35,008 nt of DNA. Origin: Alphaproteobacteria bacterium. GTDB taxonomy: Bacteria; Pseudomonadota; Alphaproteobacteria; SHVW01. The stretch lies in contig VGDO01000041.1 in NCBI GenBank assembly GCA_016869645.1, positions 1-35,008 of the forward strand, read 5' to 3'. The notes beneath the pieces were generated by a model that was given only the letters and a program-made list of their open reading frames with translations, made no database searches and was not told the origin of the DNA. Of the stretch, positions 14,569 to 23,651 are shown one piece after another. The stretch's first letter is position 1. Every line of letters starts with the position of its first letter. Both the position numbers and the translations under genes were made by a program.

Positions 14569-17500
14569 GAGCGTGCCGTCGGCGAGTGCGGCTTCGCGCG
14601 TCTTCTCCGTGATGCCCGCCAGCGTGTCCTCGTCCTCGCCGATCGGCAGTCCGTCGTCGACCTTGCGGCCGGCGGCGGCGGCATCGCCTTGAACAGCGTG
14701 GCGCGCCGGACCGGCTTGGTCAGGTAGGCGATGAAGCCGTGGGCAAGCGCGTGGCGACGCTGACCCGGATCGTCATAGGCGGTCAGCAGGATGGTTCGCA
14801 CACCAGCGATCGCCGGGTCGGCATTGAGCGATTCCCTGAAGCTGAATCCGTCCTCGCCCGGCAGCTTGAGGTCGACAATGGCCACGTCGAAGGGCCGGCC
14901 GGCGGCGACGGCGCTGCGCAGTGTCACGTAGGCCTGCTCGGCGCTGTCGACCGTGTCGACCTCGGCGTGCTCCGCCGTCAGGTAGCTGACCATGACGCGC
15001 TGCACCGTCCGGTCGTCCTCGATGACCAGCGCCTTGAGGCCGCTCAGGTCGACGACGTCGACCGGCACCGCGGCGGCGCTCGGCTCGACCGGCAGCGTGA
15101 ACCAGAAGGTCGAGCCTTTACCTTGCGTGCTGTCGACGCCGATCTCGCCGCCCATGTATTCGATCAGGCGGCGGCAGATCGACAGACCGAGACCGGTGCC
15201 ACCGAAGCGGCGTGTCGTCGAATCGTCGGCCTGCATGAAGGGCTGGAACAGGCGCTGCTGCGCCTGGACCGACAGGCCGATACCGGTGTCGGTCACGCGG
15301 AAGCGAACGATAGCGCCGGACTCGGTCAGGCGGTCGACCGTCGTGTGCACAGCGACCTCGCCCTTCTCGGTGAACTTGATCGCGTTGCCGACCAGGTTGA
15401 ACAGCACTTGACGCAGCCGGACGGGATCGCCCAGCACCGTCGGCGGCACCGCGGGATCGACATAGGTGATGAAGGACAGCTTCTTCTTCTGGGCGCTGTT
15501 GGCGAGCGTGTCGGCCACGCCCTCGACCAGATTGAGCAGCGAGACCGGCACCGCCTCGACCTCGAGCTTGCCCGCTTCGATCTTCGAGAAGTCGAGGATG
15601 TCGTCGATGATCTTGAGCAGCGAGGACGCGGACTCGGCGATCACGGTGGCGAGCTCGGCTTGCTCGGAGGTCAAATTGGTGTGCTGCAGCAGCTCGACCA
15701 TGCCAAGTACGCCGTTCATCGGCGTGCGGATCTCGTGGCTCATGGTTGCGAGGAAGCTCGACTTGGCGCGATTGGCCGCCTCGGCCTGGTCGCGCGCCTG
15801 GACGAGTGCGGCCTCGCCTTGCTTACGCAGCGTGATGTCGCCGAATGTGCGCACGAAGGCGCCGCCACCGAGCGGACCCGTGTAGACCTCGAGAACCGTG
15901 CCGTCCGGGCGCGTGCGCTCGTAGCGGAACGGTTCGGTCGCCTCGCGCGTATGCCGGTCGATCTCCTCGAAGTCGGACGAGTTGTAGCCGTGCGCCACCT
16001 GGGTGGCGCGCAGCTCGTTGACGGTCGGATAGTTCTCCAGGACGGCGATCGGCAGATCGAGCAGCTTTGCTGCCTGGCCGTTGAAGGCGATCAGGCGCCA
16101 GTCCTTGTCGTACATCAGGATGCCCTGACTGATGCTGTCGAGGGTGGCGCGCAGGATCTGCCGCTCGCGCGCCAGTTCGGCCTCCGCGCGCTTGCGGTCG
16201 GTGATGTCGAGGCCGGCGGCGACAATGTGCGTGACCTGGCCGTCGGCGCCGAGGATCGGCGCGCGCGACAGCAGCCAGTGTCGCGTCACGCCGTAGGCAT
16301 CGACATAGACCGGCTCCAGCATGGGCAGGGGCTGCCGCGTTTCGATCACCTTGTGGTCGGCCTTGCCGCTTTCGATGGCGAATTTGTCGCCGAGCGCTTC
16401 GGCGACGGTGCGGCCGCGGACGTCCTCGATCGATTTCCCGAAAGTCTCGGACCAGAACTTGTTGACGAAGACGAAGCGCAGCTCGCTGTTCTTGACGTTG
16501 ATCGCCGCGGGCAGCGTGTTGAGAATCGTCTGCAGCAGGGCCCGCGAGGTCTCCGCGTCCTCCATCGCCTTGCGGACGCTCGCCTCCGCTTTGCGCTGTT
16601 CCGTGACGTCGCGGAAGATGCGCAGAATGCTGCCGTTCGACATCGGGCGGTGGTGAAACTGGACGATGCGGCCGGTGTGCAGCGTCCGCTCGTAGATGCG
16701 CTGCGCCGGGCTGCGGATCTGGGTCATGCCACGGTCGACCCAGGCCTGGGGGTCGCCGGGACCGAAGTCGCCGCGCGTCGCCTGGAAGCGCAGCACGGGT
16801 TCGACCGATGTCCCGCTCTGCACGAGGTGGCTCGGCAGGTCGAAGTATTCGAGCAGATTCCGGTTCCACACCACATAGGTGAGATCCGGATCGATCACGC
16901 CGATTGCATCGCTCATCGCTTCGAAGGTCGCCTCGAGGATCGCCGTCTTCTTGGCGAGCTCGGCTTCGGCGCGTTTGCGGTCGGTGATGTCGAGCGATAC
17001 GGTCACGGTATGGCTGACCTGCCCATCGGCATCCTTAACCGGCGCCTTGGTCGTCAGCCAGTCATGCGCCTGGCCCGCGGCGTCCGCGAAGCTCTCCTCG
17101 AAGAACGGGATCACCTCGCCCGACTCGAAGACGATCTTGTCCATCGACTTGCTGTGCCGGCCGAACTCGGCCGTCAGGACGTCGGCTGCCGCCTTGCCGC
17201 GCACGGCATCGGCGGAATGGCCGAACACGTCGCTCCAGTACTTGTTGACGATGAGGAAGCGGTGGTCGCGGTCCTTGACGTTGATGGCGGCGGGAATCGC
17301 GTCAATCACGGCCTGCAGTGTCTTCTGGCTCTGGCGCAATTCCTGCTCTGTCTGCACCAGGCGCGTGATGTCCGCGCCGGTGCCGCGGTAGCCGCGGAAG
17401 CGGCCGTCGGCGTCGAACATCGGAATGCCGCTGACGCTCAAGTGGCGCAGCTTTCCCGTCGGGTCGATGCGTTGGTAGCGGAAGTCGCGGAACGGCTTGC

Positions 17501-20500
17501 GCTCGGCAAGCAGCGCCTCGTGCTCGGCGATCTGCCCCTGCGTCACGCCCATCAGCTTCCGCTCGGTGCGGCGTTTGCCGAGGATTTCCGTCGCCGGAAT
17601 GCCGGTGATCGTGTAGTTGGCTTCCGAAATGAACGAGAAGCGCAGGTCGTCGTCCTGTTCCCAGAACCAGTCGGCGCTGGCCTTGGCGAAGTCCTGGAAG
17701 CGTTGCTCGCTGACCCGCAGCTTGGTTTCGGCGGCCTTCATGGCCGTGATGTCCGTCATCACCACGACGGTGCCGCTGCCCGCCGTCTTGCGCCGGCTGA
17801 CCTGCAGATAGCGCCCGTCGCTGAGCTGCTCCTCGGCGATGCCCTGGCCGCTGCGGAACGATTGCAGGCGCTTGATGATCCACGAGCCGACGTCGTCGCC
17901 GATGCCGGCGACGTGGCGCTTCTCCGCGATGCCGCGAATGATGTCGGCGGCGCGCGCGCCGGGGACGAGCTGGTCGGCGATGCCTGGATAGAACGAGCGG
18001 TATCGCTCGTTGCACACCACCAGGCGGTCGTCGGCGCCGTAGAGCGCGAACCCCTCGGAGATGCTGTCGATCGCATCCATGAGGAGCGCACGCGCCGCTT
18101 CGACCTCCTCCTGGGCCACGCGCCGCGCCAGTTCGGCCTTGCGGCGCTCGGTCACGTCGCGATAGACGCGCAGGAATCCGCCGTCCGGCATCGGCCGGAA
18201 ATCGAACTCGATGGTCCGTCCGTTGGGCAGCTCGCGCTCGTACTGGATATGGCGCTTCTCTTCGAGCATCTGTCTGCGTTGCAGCACGAGCTCGTCGGGG
18301 TCGCCTGGCCGGAAATCGCCGCGCTCGGCCTGGAAGCGCGTCACGTCGGTCGCCTTCAGGCCCGGGCGGTTCATCTCCTCAGGCAGGTCGAAGAACTCGA
18401 AGAAGCGCTTGTTGTAGAGCTTGTAGACGTGGTCGGCATCGGCGACCGCAATCGCCTCGCTCATGGTCTCCAGTGTGGTCTCGAGAACCTGGGTCTTCGC
18501 GGCGAGCTCGGCCGCCTGCTGCGCGACCAGCTCCTCGGCGCGCTTGCGATCGGAAATGTCGGTATAGGTGCGAACGCGGCTGCCGTCGGGCAGCGCGCTC
18601 GATCGGATCTCGAGCGTCCGCCCGCGCGTGCTCCGCCCTTCGATGGTGCCGACGTTGGCGTCCTGCAGGCGCTCGAGCAGCTCGTTCATGCGCGCTTCGC
18701 CGCCCTCGCCGCCGAAATCGCCGCGGCGAAGGCGGAAGCGGAACAGCTGGCGCAGGTTCGGATTGGCCTGCATCAGCTCGTCCGGATACTCGTAGAAATT
18801 TTGATAGTGCCTGTTCCAGACGACGAGATTGAGATCCTTGTCCGACATGGCGATGCCCTGGTCCATGTTCTCCAGGGTCGCCTTGAGGATCGCGCGCTCG
18901 CGGGCGAGCTGCTCCTCGGCGCGCTTGCGCTCCGTGATGTCGGTATAGGTCGTGACGAAGCCGCCGCCCTCGACGGGCGTGCCGTGAATCTCCAGCACGG
19001 TGCCGTCGGGGCGGCGGCGCTCGAAGCGGTGCGGCTTGAATTGCTTGGCAAGCTCGACGCGCTGGCGCACCTGCTCCTCCACCTCGCCCGGCCCGTACTC
19101 GCCGCGGCGTGCGTTGTAGCGGAAGAAGTCGGCAAGATTGACGCCGGGCACCAGCATCTCGCGCGGAAGCTCGAGCAGCTCGGCCAGGCGATGGTTCCAG
19201 ACCGTGATGGTCAGATCCTTGTCGACCAGCGTGAGCGCCTGCTGCATGTTGTCGAGCGTGATCTGGAGCTGGCGCGACTTCTCCTCGATCTCGCTCTCGC
19301 GCTGCTTGATCTCCGTGATGTCGGTCAGCACCGCGACGGTGCCGCCGCGACTGGTCTTGCGCCGGTTGACTTGCAGCCACCGCCCATCGGCGGTGCGCTC
19401 GATCGGGCTGCCCTGCGGGTTGCGGAAGTGATCGAGGCGCTTCTCGACCCAGCGCCGGCGATGCTCCTCGCCGCCGCTGAAATCGAGCGTTTCCGACACC
19501 CGCTCCATCATCTCGCGGAACGTCAGGCCGAGGCCGAGGCTGCGCATCGCCGGATCGAACGACCGGTACTTGTCATTGCACAGCACCAGGCGCTCGTCCT
19601 CGTCGAACAGCGCGAATCCCTCGGTGATGCTCTCGATCGCGTCGGTCAGCTGGCTGCGCGCGGTCTCGGTCTGCTCGATCGCCTTGCGCAGCTCGGCGGT
19701 GCGCTGCTCGACCAGTTCCTCGGCGCGCTCGGTCGCGCGCTTGAGCTCAGTGATGTCGCCCATTGAGCCGGCCATACGATACATGCGTCCGTTGGCGTCC
19801 CATTGCCCCAGGCCACGGTCCATCACCCAGAGGTAGTGGCCGGCCTTGGTGAGGACCCGGTAGTTGCACTGATAGACCTCGGTCTGGCGCTTGACGTGGC
19901 GCAGCACCGCATTCTTGAAGCGCGGATAGTCGTCGGGGTGCATGAAGCGGCGCCACACCTCGGGCGTCATGGTGCGTCCCTTGAATTCCTCGTGGCCGAA
20001 CAGCGTGCAGGCGCGCGAGGAGAATGTGGTCTCGCCCTTGGCGGGGTCGAAGTCCCAGATGATCTCGTTGGCGCCCTCGGCGGCGAGCGCGTAGCGTTCC
20101 TGGCTGAGCCGCAGATCCTCGTCGAGCCGCTTGCGCTCGGTCATGTCGATGCAGCTCGCCAGCGTCACCGTGCGGCCGTCGTAGACCAGGTCGGCCTGCG
20201 ACATCCACACCCATACGGTGGTGCCATCGGCACGGCGCATATGGGCCTCGAAATTCACCGCACGGCCTTCGCGCTTGCGCAACTCCATGATGCGCGCGCG
20301 GTCTTCCGGGTTGACCCAGCGCAACAGCGGCTCGTTCCAGAAGCGCGTCACGGCTGCCGGATCGGTCGTGTCGGCATTGAGCGCGAACAGCCGGTCGAAG
20401 TGCTCGTTGGTCAGGAAGATCTTGCCCGTATCCGCCTCGGTCAGGCTGTAGGGAATCTGGATCGCGCTCTCGATGGCGCGGAGCTGCTCCTGGCTCTGGC

Positions 20501-22412
20501 GCAGCGCTTCTTCGCGCCGGCGCGCCTCGGTGACGTCGGTATAAGTGTGAACCCGGCTGCCGTCGGGCATGACGCGCCCGCGCACCTCGAGAATGCGGCC
20601 GGACGGCGTGCGGCGTTCGAAGCGGTCGTGAACCTCTTCGCCGATCAGGAACTCGGTGCGCTGGCGCACCAGTTCCTCGACATCGCCCGGCCCGTAGTCG
20701 CCGCGCGCGGCCTGGTAGCGCAACGCCGCCTCCTGCGACATGCCGGGCTGGCACAGCTCGCGCGGCAGCTCGAGCATTTCGATCGCGCGATCGTTCATCA
20801 GCATGAAGCGGTTGTCCGCGCCGAACACGCGGATGCCCTCGGCCATGCTGTCGACCGTCGCCTGCAGCAGCGCCGTCTTGCTGGCGATCTCGGCCTCGCG
20901 CTGGCGCGACTCCGTCACGTCGATGTAGGTATGGACCGTGCTGCCGTCGGGCATGGTGCGGCCGCGCACGTCGAGGATGCGGCCCGACGGCGTCTTGCGC
21001 TCGAAGTGCTGGACCGCCTGGCTGCCGAACAGCGTCGCCATGCGCTCGCGCACCAGCATGTCGACATTGCCCGGCCCGTAGTCGCCGCGCTCGGCTTGGT
21101 AGCGCAGGGAAACTTCCTGCGGCGTGCCGGCCTTCACGAGGTCGCGCGGCAGCTCGAGCAGCTCGCTGGCGCGCTCATTGATGATCGCGATGGTACGGTT
21201 GCGGTCGATCACCACGATGCCTTCGGTCATGTTGGCGAGCGTCGCCTCGAGCAAGTCGGTCTTCTTCGCTTCCTCGGCCTCGCGGCGTTTGCGCTCGGTG
21301 ATGTCGACGACCCAGATGATGCGGACCGGCTCGCCCTCGTGCTCGGTCGGCTCCCATGACATCAGAACCCAGCACGTCGCGCCGTCGGCGCGCCTGAGCT
21401 CGACCTCGACGTTGCTCACCCTGCCGTCGCGGTCGTAAATGCCGATCAGGCGCTTGCGCGTCGCCGGATCGGCGTAGAGTCCGATCGTCGGCATGGCGAT
21501 GAAGGCCTCGCGGCTGTAGCCCAGCATGCCGGCGTATTGTTGGTTGACGTAGAGGTTGCGCCCCTCGAAGGTGCTGATCGCGATGCCGACGGGGCTGGTG
21601 TCGAACAGATGGCGCAGCCGCGCCTCGCTCTGCTGGATGGCGCGTGCGGCTTCGACCTGGCTCGTGATATCGGCGCCGGTGCCGCGATACCCGAGGAAGC
21701 GCCCGGCTCCGTCCACGATGGGCTTGCCGCTCAGCGTCACCTCGATCGGCGGCTTGCCGGGCCGCGCGAGGCGATAGCGGAAGTCATGAAACGGTCGGTG
21801 CGCGCGCAGATCGTCCATGTGGCGCCGCATCTTCTCCGGATCCTCGCCCGGTGCCGGCAACTCGTCGCGCGACTTGCCGCGGTAGAACTCGGGGTCGACG
21901 CCGAAGATCTTGCGCACATTGGCGGAGGTGTAGGTGAAGCGCAGGTCGGGCCCCATCTCCCAGACCCAGCCCTGGGCGGCGTCGAGCATGTCATGGAAGC
22001 GCGCTTCGTCGGCGCGACGCTCCACGAGTTCGAGCTTGAGCCGGCGATTTTCCTTCTCGAGCGCCTGCGAGCCGCCGCGCGATGCCGGCTTGCCGTCGAC
22101 CGCACCCGCCACGAGCAGCCCGGCCTTGCCGTCGGCCAGTCGAATGCGTTGTCCCTCCGCGTCGAACGTCTTGCCATTGCCGCGCTTGCCGCCCTGCCCG
22201 CCCGAGACCAGGCGCAGCCGCACTGCGCCATTCGTCCTGCGGGGCTTGAGCGTCACGGCGCCGTCGAGCTGGATCCGGCCGTGGGCGCGCGCGGCGGCGT
22301 TGGCCCAGCGGGTCTCGGTTCCGGATGCGTCCATCAGCCAGACCGGTCGGCCCAGCCGATCGAGCAGCTTCAGCGCGTCTTTCGGCGCCAGCTTCGTCTG
22401 TGTTCGTGGCAT
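14388..22412 (-). CDS. Giant cytoplasmic multi-PAS (16 modules) hybrid sensor histidine kinase
   Basis: Hybrid kinase, 2674 residues as read. After a degenerate PAS-like N terminus, sixteen PAS/PAC modules each end in a D-[IVM]-[TS] motif with Asp at 248, 370, 498, 626, 756, 886, 1031, 1158, 1285, 1419, 1554, 1681, 1808, 1935, 2069 and 2192, a period of about 127. HisKA follows (His2226 in MSHEIRTPMNG), then HATPase (NLVGNAIKF, DTGIGL, GGTGLGLSI) and receiver 1 with Asp2514 (IVDLKLPGEDGF). No membrane segment is visible, so sensing is cytoplasmic. From about residue 2576 the frame changes to Arg/Ser/Pro-rich nonsense (to 14388), while receiver 2 and Hpt continue in another frame. The repaired protein would be about 2,865 residues. 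PAS ligands (haem, flavin, redox, metabolites) cannot be told. It is divergent from the dioxygenase-like gene and followed by a single receiver. Confidence 0.9.
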   Translation of the reverse strand: MPRTQTKLAPKDALKLLDRLGRPVWLMDASGTETRWANAAARAHGRIQLDGAVTLKPRRTNGAVRLRLVSGGQGGKRGNGKTFDAEGQRIRLADGKAGLLVAGAVDGKPASRGGSQALEKENRRLKLELVERRADEARFHDMLDAAQGWVWEMGPDLRFTYTSANVRKIFGVDPEFYRGKSRDELPAPGEDPEKMRRHMDDLRAHRPFHDFRYRLARPGKPPIEVTLSGKPIVDGAGRFLGYRGTGADITSQVEAARAIQQSEARLRHLFDTSPVGIAISTFEGRNLYVNQQYAGMLGYSREAFIAMPTIGLYADPATRKRLIGIYDRDGRVSNVEVELRRADGATCWVLMSWEPTEHEGEPVRIIWVVDITERKRREAEEAKKTDLLEATLANMTEGIVVIDRNRTIAIINERASELLELPRDLVKAGTPQEVSLRYQAERGDYGPGNVDMLVRERMATLFGSQAVQHFERKTPSGRILDVRGRTMPDGSTVHTYIDVTESRQREAEIASKTALLQATVDSMAEGIRVFGADNRFMLMNDRAIEMLELPRELCQPGMSQEAALRYQAARGDYGPGDVEELVRQRTEFLIGEEVHDRFERRTPSGRILEVRGRVMPDGSRVHTYTDVTEARRREEALRQSQEQLRAIESAIQIPYSLTEADTGKIFLTNEHFDRLFALNADTTDPAAVTRFWNEPLLRWVNPEDRARIMELRKREGRAVNFEAHMRRADGTTVWVWMSQADLVYDGRTVTLASCIDMTERKRLDEDLRLSQERYALAAEGANEIIWDFDPAKGETTFSSRACTLFGHEEFKGRTMTPEVWRRFMHPDDYPRFKNAVLRHVKRQTEVYQCNYRVLTKAGHYLWVMDRGLGQWDANGRMYRMAGSMGDITELKRATERAEELVEQRTAELRKAIEQTETARSQLTDAIESITEGFALFDEDERLVLCNDKYRSFDPAMRSLGLGLTFREMMERVSETLDFSGGEEHRRRWVEKRLDHFRNPQGSPIERTADGRWLQVNRRKTSRGGTVAVLTDITEIKQRESEIEEKSRQLQITLDNMQQALTLVDKDLTITVWNHRLAELLELPREMLVPGVNLADFFRYNARRGEYGPGEVEEQVRQRVELAKQFKPHRFERRRPDGTVLEIHGTPVEGGGFVTTYTDITERKRAEEQLARERAILKATLENMDQGIAMSDKDLNLVVWNRHYQNFYEYPDELMQANPNLRQLFRFRLRRGDFGGEGGEARMNELLERLQDANVGTIEGRSTRGRTLEIRSSALPDGSRVRTYTDISDRKRAEELVAQQAAELAAKTQVLETTLETMSEAIAVADADHVYKLYNKRFFEFFDLPEEMNRPGLKATDVTRFQAERGDFRPGDPDELVLQRRQMLEEKRHIQYERELPNGRTIEFDFRPMPDGGFLRVYRDVTERRKAELARRVAQEEVEAARALLMDAIDSISEGFALYGADDRLVVCNERYRSFYPGIADQLVPGARAADIIRGIAEKRHVAGIGDDVGSWIIKRLQSFRSGQGIAEEQLSDGRYLQVSRRKTAGSGTVVVMTDITAMKAAETKLRVSEQRFQDFAKASADWFWEQDDDLRFSFISEANYTITGIPATEILGKRRTERKLMGVTQGQIAEHEALLAERKPFRDFRYQRIDPTGKLRHLSVSGIPMFDADGRFRGYRGTGADITRLVQTEQELRQSQKTLQAVIDAIPAAINVKDRDHRFLIVNKYWSDVFGHSADAVRGKAAADVLTAEFGRHSKSMDKIVFESGEVIPFFEESFADAAGQAHDWLTTKAPVKDADGQVSHTVTVSLDITDRKRAEAELAKKTAILEATFEAMSDAIGVIDPDLTYVVWNRNLLEYFDLPSHLVQSGTSVEPVLRFQATRGDFGPGDPQAWVDRGMTQIRSPAQRIYERTLHTGRIVQFHHRPMSNGSILRIFRDVTEQRKAEASVRKAMEDAETSRALLQTILNTLPAAINVKNSELRFVFVNKFWSETFGKSIEDVRGRTVAEALGDKFAIESGKADHKVIETRQPLPMLEPVYVDAYGVTRHWLLSRAPILGADGQVTHIVAAGLDITDRKRAEAELARERQILRATLDSISQGILMYDKDWRLIAFNGQAAKLLDLPIAVLENYPTVNELRATQVAHGYNSSDFEEIDRHTREATEPFRYERTRPDGTVLEVYTGPLGGGAFVRTFGDITLRKQGEAALVQARDQAEAANRAKSSFLATMSHEIRTPMNGVLGMVELLQHTNLTSEQAELATVIAESASSLLKIIDDILDFSKIEAGKLEVEAVPVSLLNLVEGVADTLANSAQKKKLSFITYVDPAVPPTVLGDPVRLRQVLFNLVGNAIKFTEKGEVAVHTTVDRLTESGAIVRFRVTDTGIGLSVQAQQRLFQPFMQADDSTTRRFGGTGLGLSICRRLIEYMGGEIGVDSTQGKGSTFWFTLPVEPSAAAVPVDVVDLSGLKALVIEDDRTVQRVMVSYLTAEHAEVDTVDSAEQAYVTLRSAVAAGRPFDVAIVDLKLPGEDGFSFRESLNADPAIAGVRTILLTAYDDPGQRRHALAHGFIAYLTKPVRRATLFKAMPPPPAARSTTDCRSARTRTRWRASRRRRAKPHSPTARSCWSPRTIRRTRCWSSASSPSSVMPPTWPPMADWRSIISMARTTRWWSPTATCRKWTASK
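14665..14690 (-). other. Frameshift site between receiver 1 and receiver 2 of the giant kinase
   Basis: On the minus strand AAG GCG (residues 2575-2576, LFKA) runs into ATG followed by a run of CCG triplets. One base out of phase the same DNA reads Ala-Ala-Ala-Ala-Gly-Arg-Lys-Val-Asp-Asp-Gly and leads straight into receiver 2. Adding one base near GCG-AT restores a continuous frame from 22412 to 13816. The GC-rich triplet run makes a real slip mutation or an assembly error equally plausible. Confidence 0.75.
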
Positions 22413-22604
22413 GGCAAAATCTTTCTGCGGGCCCCCGTGCGGCGGGGTGTCCTATCCCAATGGTTTTCAATCCCGGCGTCAACGCGTACGCAGGGGTAGA
22501 GGGCGCCAAGAATCGGGCAAATGCAATCATTTCGGGGGATGCCTTGGCGTATCAGCCGAACTATATTGGCGATCGACGCGAGGCAGGTCGTGTGGAGACG
22601 GGTC

Positions 22605-23651
22605 ATGATGACGGAACGTATCGAAGGCAAGTGGATCGACTGCTTCGCGCGGGTGTTCGAGCTGTGCCGGGTGGCCAAGGGCGACGAGGTCGCGATCCTG
22701 TCGGAAACCCAGTCGCGCCGCGTCAACGTCGAGCTGAGCGAGCTGGCGCTGCACAAGATCGGCGCCAAGCCCTTCCACGTGGTCATGCCGACCCCGCCGG
22801 TCGAGACCTCGATCCCGATCCGTTCGACCGGCTGCTCGGTCGCCGTCCAGCGCAACCGCGCGGCGATCGCCTCGCTGGCGTCGTCCGCCATGGTCGTCGA
22901 CGTGACGGTCGAGGGCATGCTGCATGCGATCGAGCTGCCCGACATCCTGGCGCAAGGCACCCGCGTGATGATGATCAGCAACGAGCACCCCGAGCTGCTC
23001 GAGCGCCTGGTCCCGGACCCGGCGCTCCGACCCAAGGTCGAGCGCGGCGTCGCGATGATGAAGGCGGCCAAGGAGATGCGCGTCACGTCGAAGGCCGGCA
23101 CCGATCTCGTCATCGACATGCAGGACAACAAGGGCGGCGGCGGCTGGGGCTTTACCGACAAGCCCAAGGGCGTCACGCACTGGCCGGGCGGGCTGTGCGC
23201 CTGCTATCCGCGCGCGGGCGCCGTCAACGGCACGCTCGTCATGGACGCGGGCGACGTGAACCTGACATTCAAGCGCTATCTCGAAAGCCCGATCACCATG
23301 CGGCTCGAGGGCGACTACATCACGAGCATCGAGGGCAGGGGCCTCGATGCCGACCTGATGCGCAGCTACATCGACGCCTGGGGCGACCGCAACGCCTACG
23401 CGTCATCCCATGTCGGCTGGGGCATGAACCCGAACGCGCGCTGGGACGCGCTGACCATGTACGACCGCAACCAGGTGCACGGCACCGAGCTGCGCGTCTT
23501 CGCCGGCAATTTCCTCTTCTCGACCGGTGCCAACCAGTTCGCCAACCGGTTCACGCTGGGACATTTCGACCTGCCGCTGCGCAACTGCACGATCACGCTC
23601 GACGGCAAGACCGTGGTTGACGAGGGCAGGCTGTCGCCGGAGCTGGCCTAG
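22605..23651 (+). CDS. Homologue of 2,5-dihydroxypyridine 5,6-dioxygenase (NicX-like, M29-aminopeptidase fold)
   Basis: A 348-residue protein from ATG 22605 (GGAG at 22594-22597 as SD), nearly the length of Pseudomonas putida NicX, a mononuclear Fe(II) ring-cleaving dioxygenase of nicotinate breakdown. The motifs SKAGTDL, HWPGG, GTLVMDAGD, SSHVGWGM, FLFSTG and HFDLPLRNC match my recollection of NicX. Its His/His/Asp iron ligands correspond to His269, His320 and Asp322. The same fold family is often labelled M29 leucyl aminopeptidase, but the metal set here is the dioxygenase one. The true substrate is uncertain: no other nicotinate genes are nearby. It is transcribed divergently from the giant PAS kinase across a 192-bp spacer containing a TATATT (22562-22567), and its stop overlaps that of plsY in a CTAG. 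Confidence 0.72.
   Translation: MMTERIEGKWIDCFARVFELCRVAKGDEVAILSETQSRRVNVELSELALHKIGAKPFHVVMPTPPVETSIPIRSTGCSVAVQRNRAAIASLASSAMVVDVTVEGMLHAIELPDILAQGTRVMMISNEHPELLERLVPDPALRPKVERGVAMMKAAKEMRVTSKAGTDLVIDMQDNKGGGGWGFTDKPKGVTHWPGGLCACYPRAGAVNGTLVMDAGDVNLTFKRYLESPITMRLEGDYITSIEGRGLDADLMRSYIDAWGDRNAYASSHVGWGMNPNARWDALTMYDRNQVHGTELRVFAGNFLFSTGANQFANRFTLGHFDLPLRNCTITLDGKTVVDEGRLSPELA

Noticed and set aside
14739..19766. A 1,675-codon open frame on the plus strand opposite the PAS kinase
   Set aside because: It is exactly antisense to the repeated PAS modules, its translation is a low-complexity His/Arg/Asp/Leu-rich pattern with no known domain, and the minus strand shows clear PAS and kinase motifs. 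GC-rich codon bias and the repeats keep this frame open.
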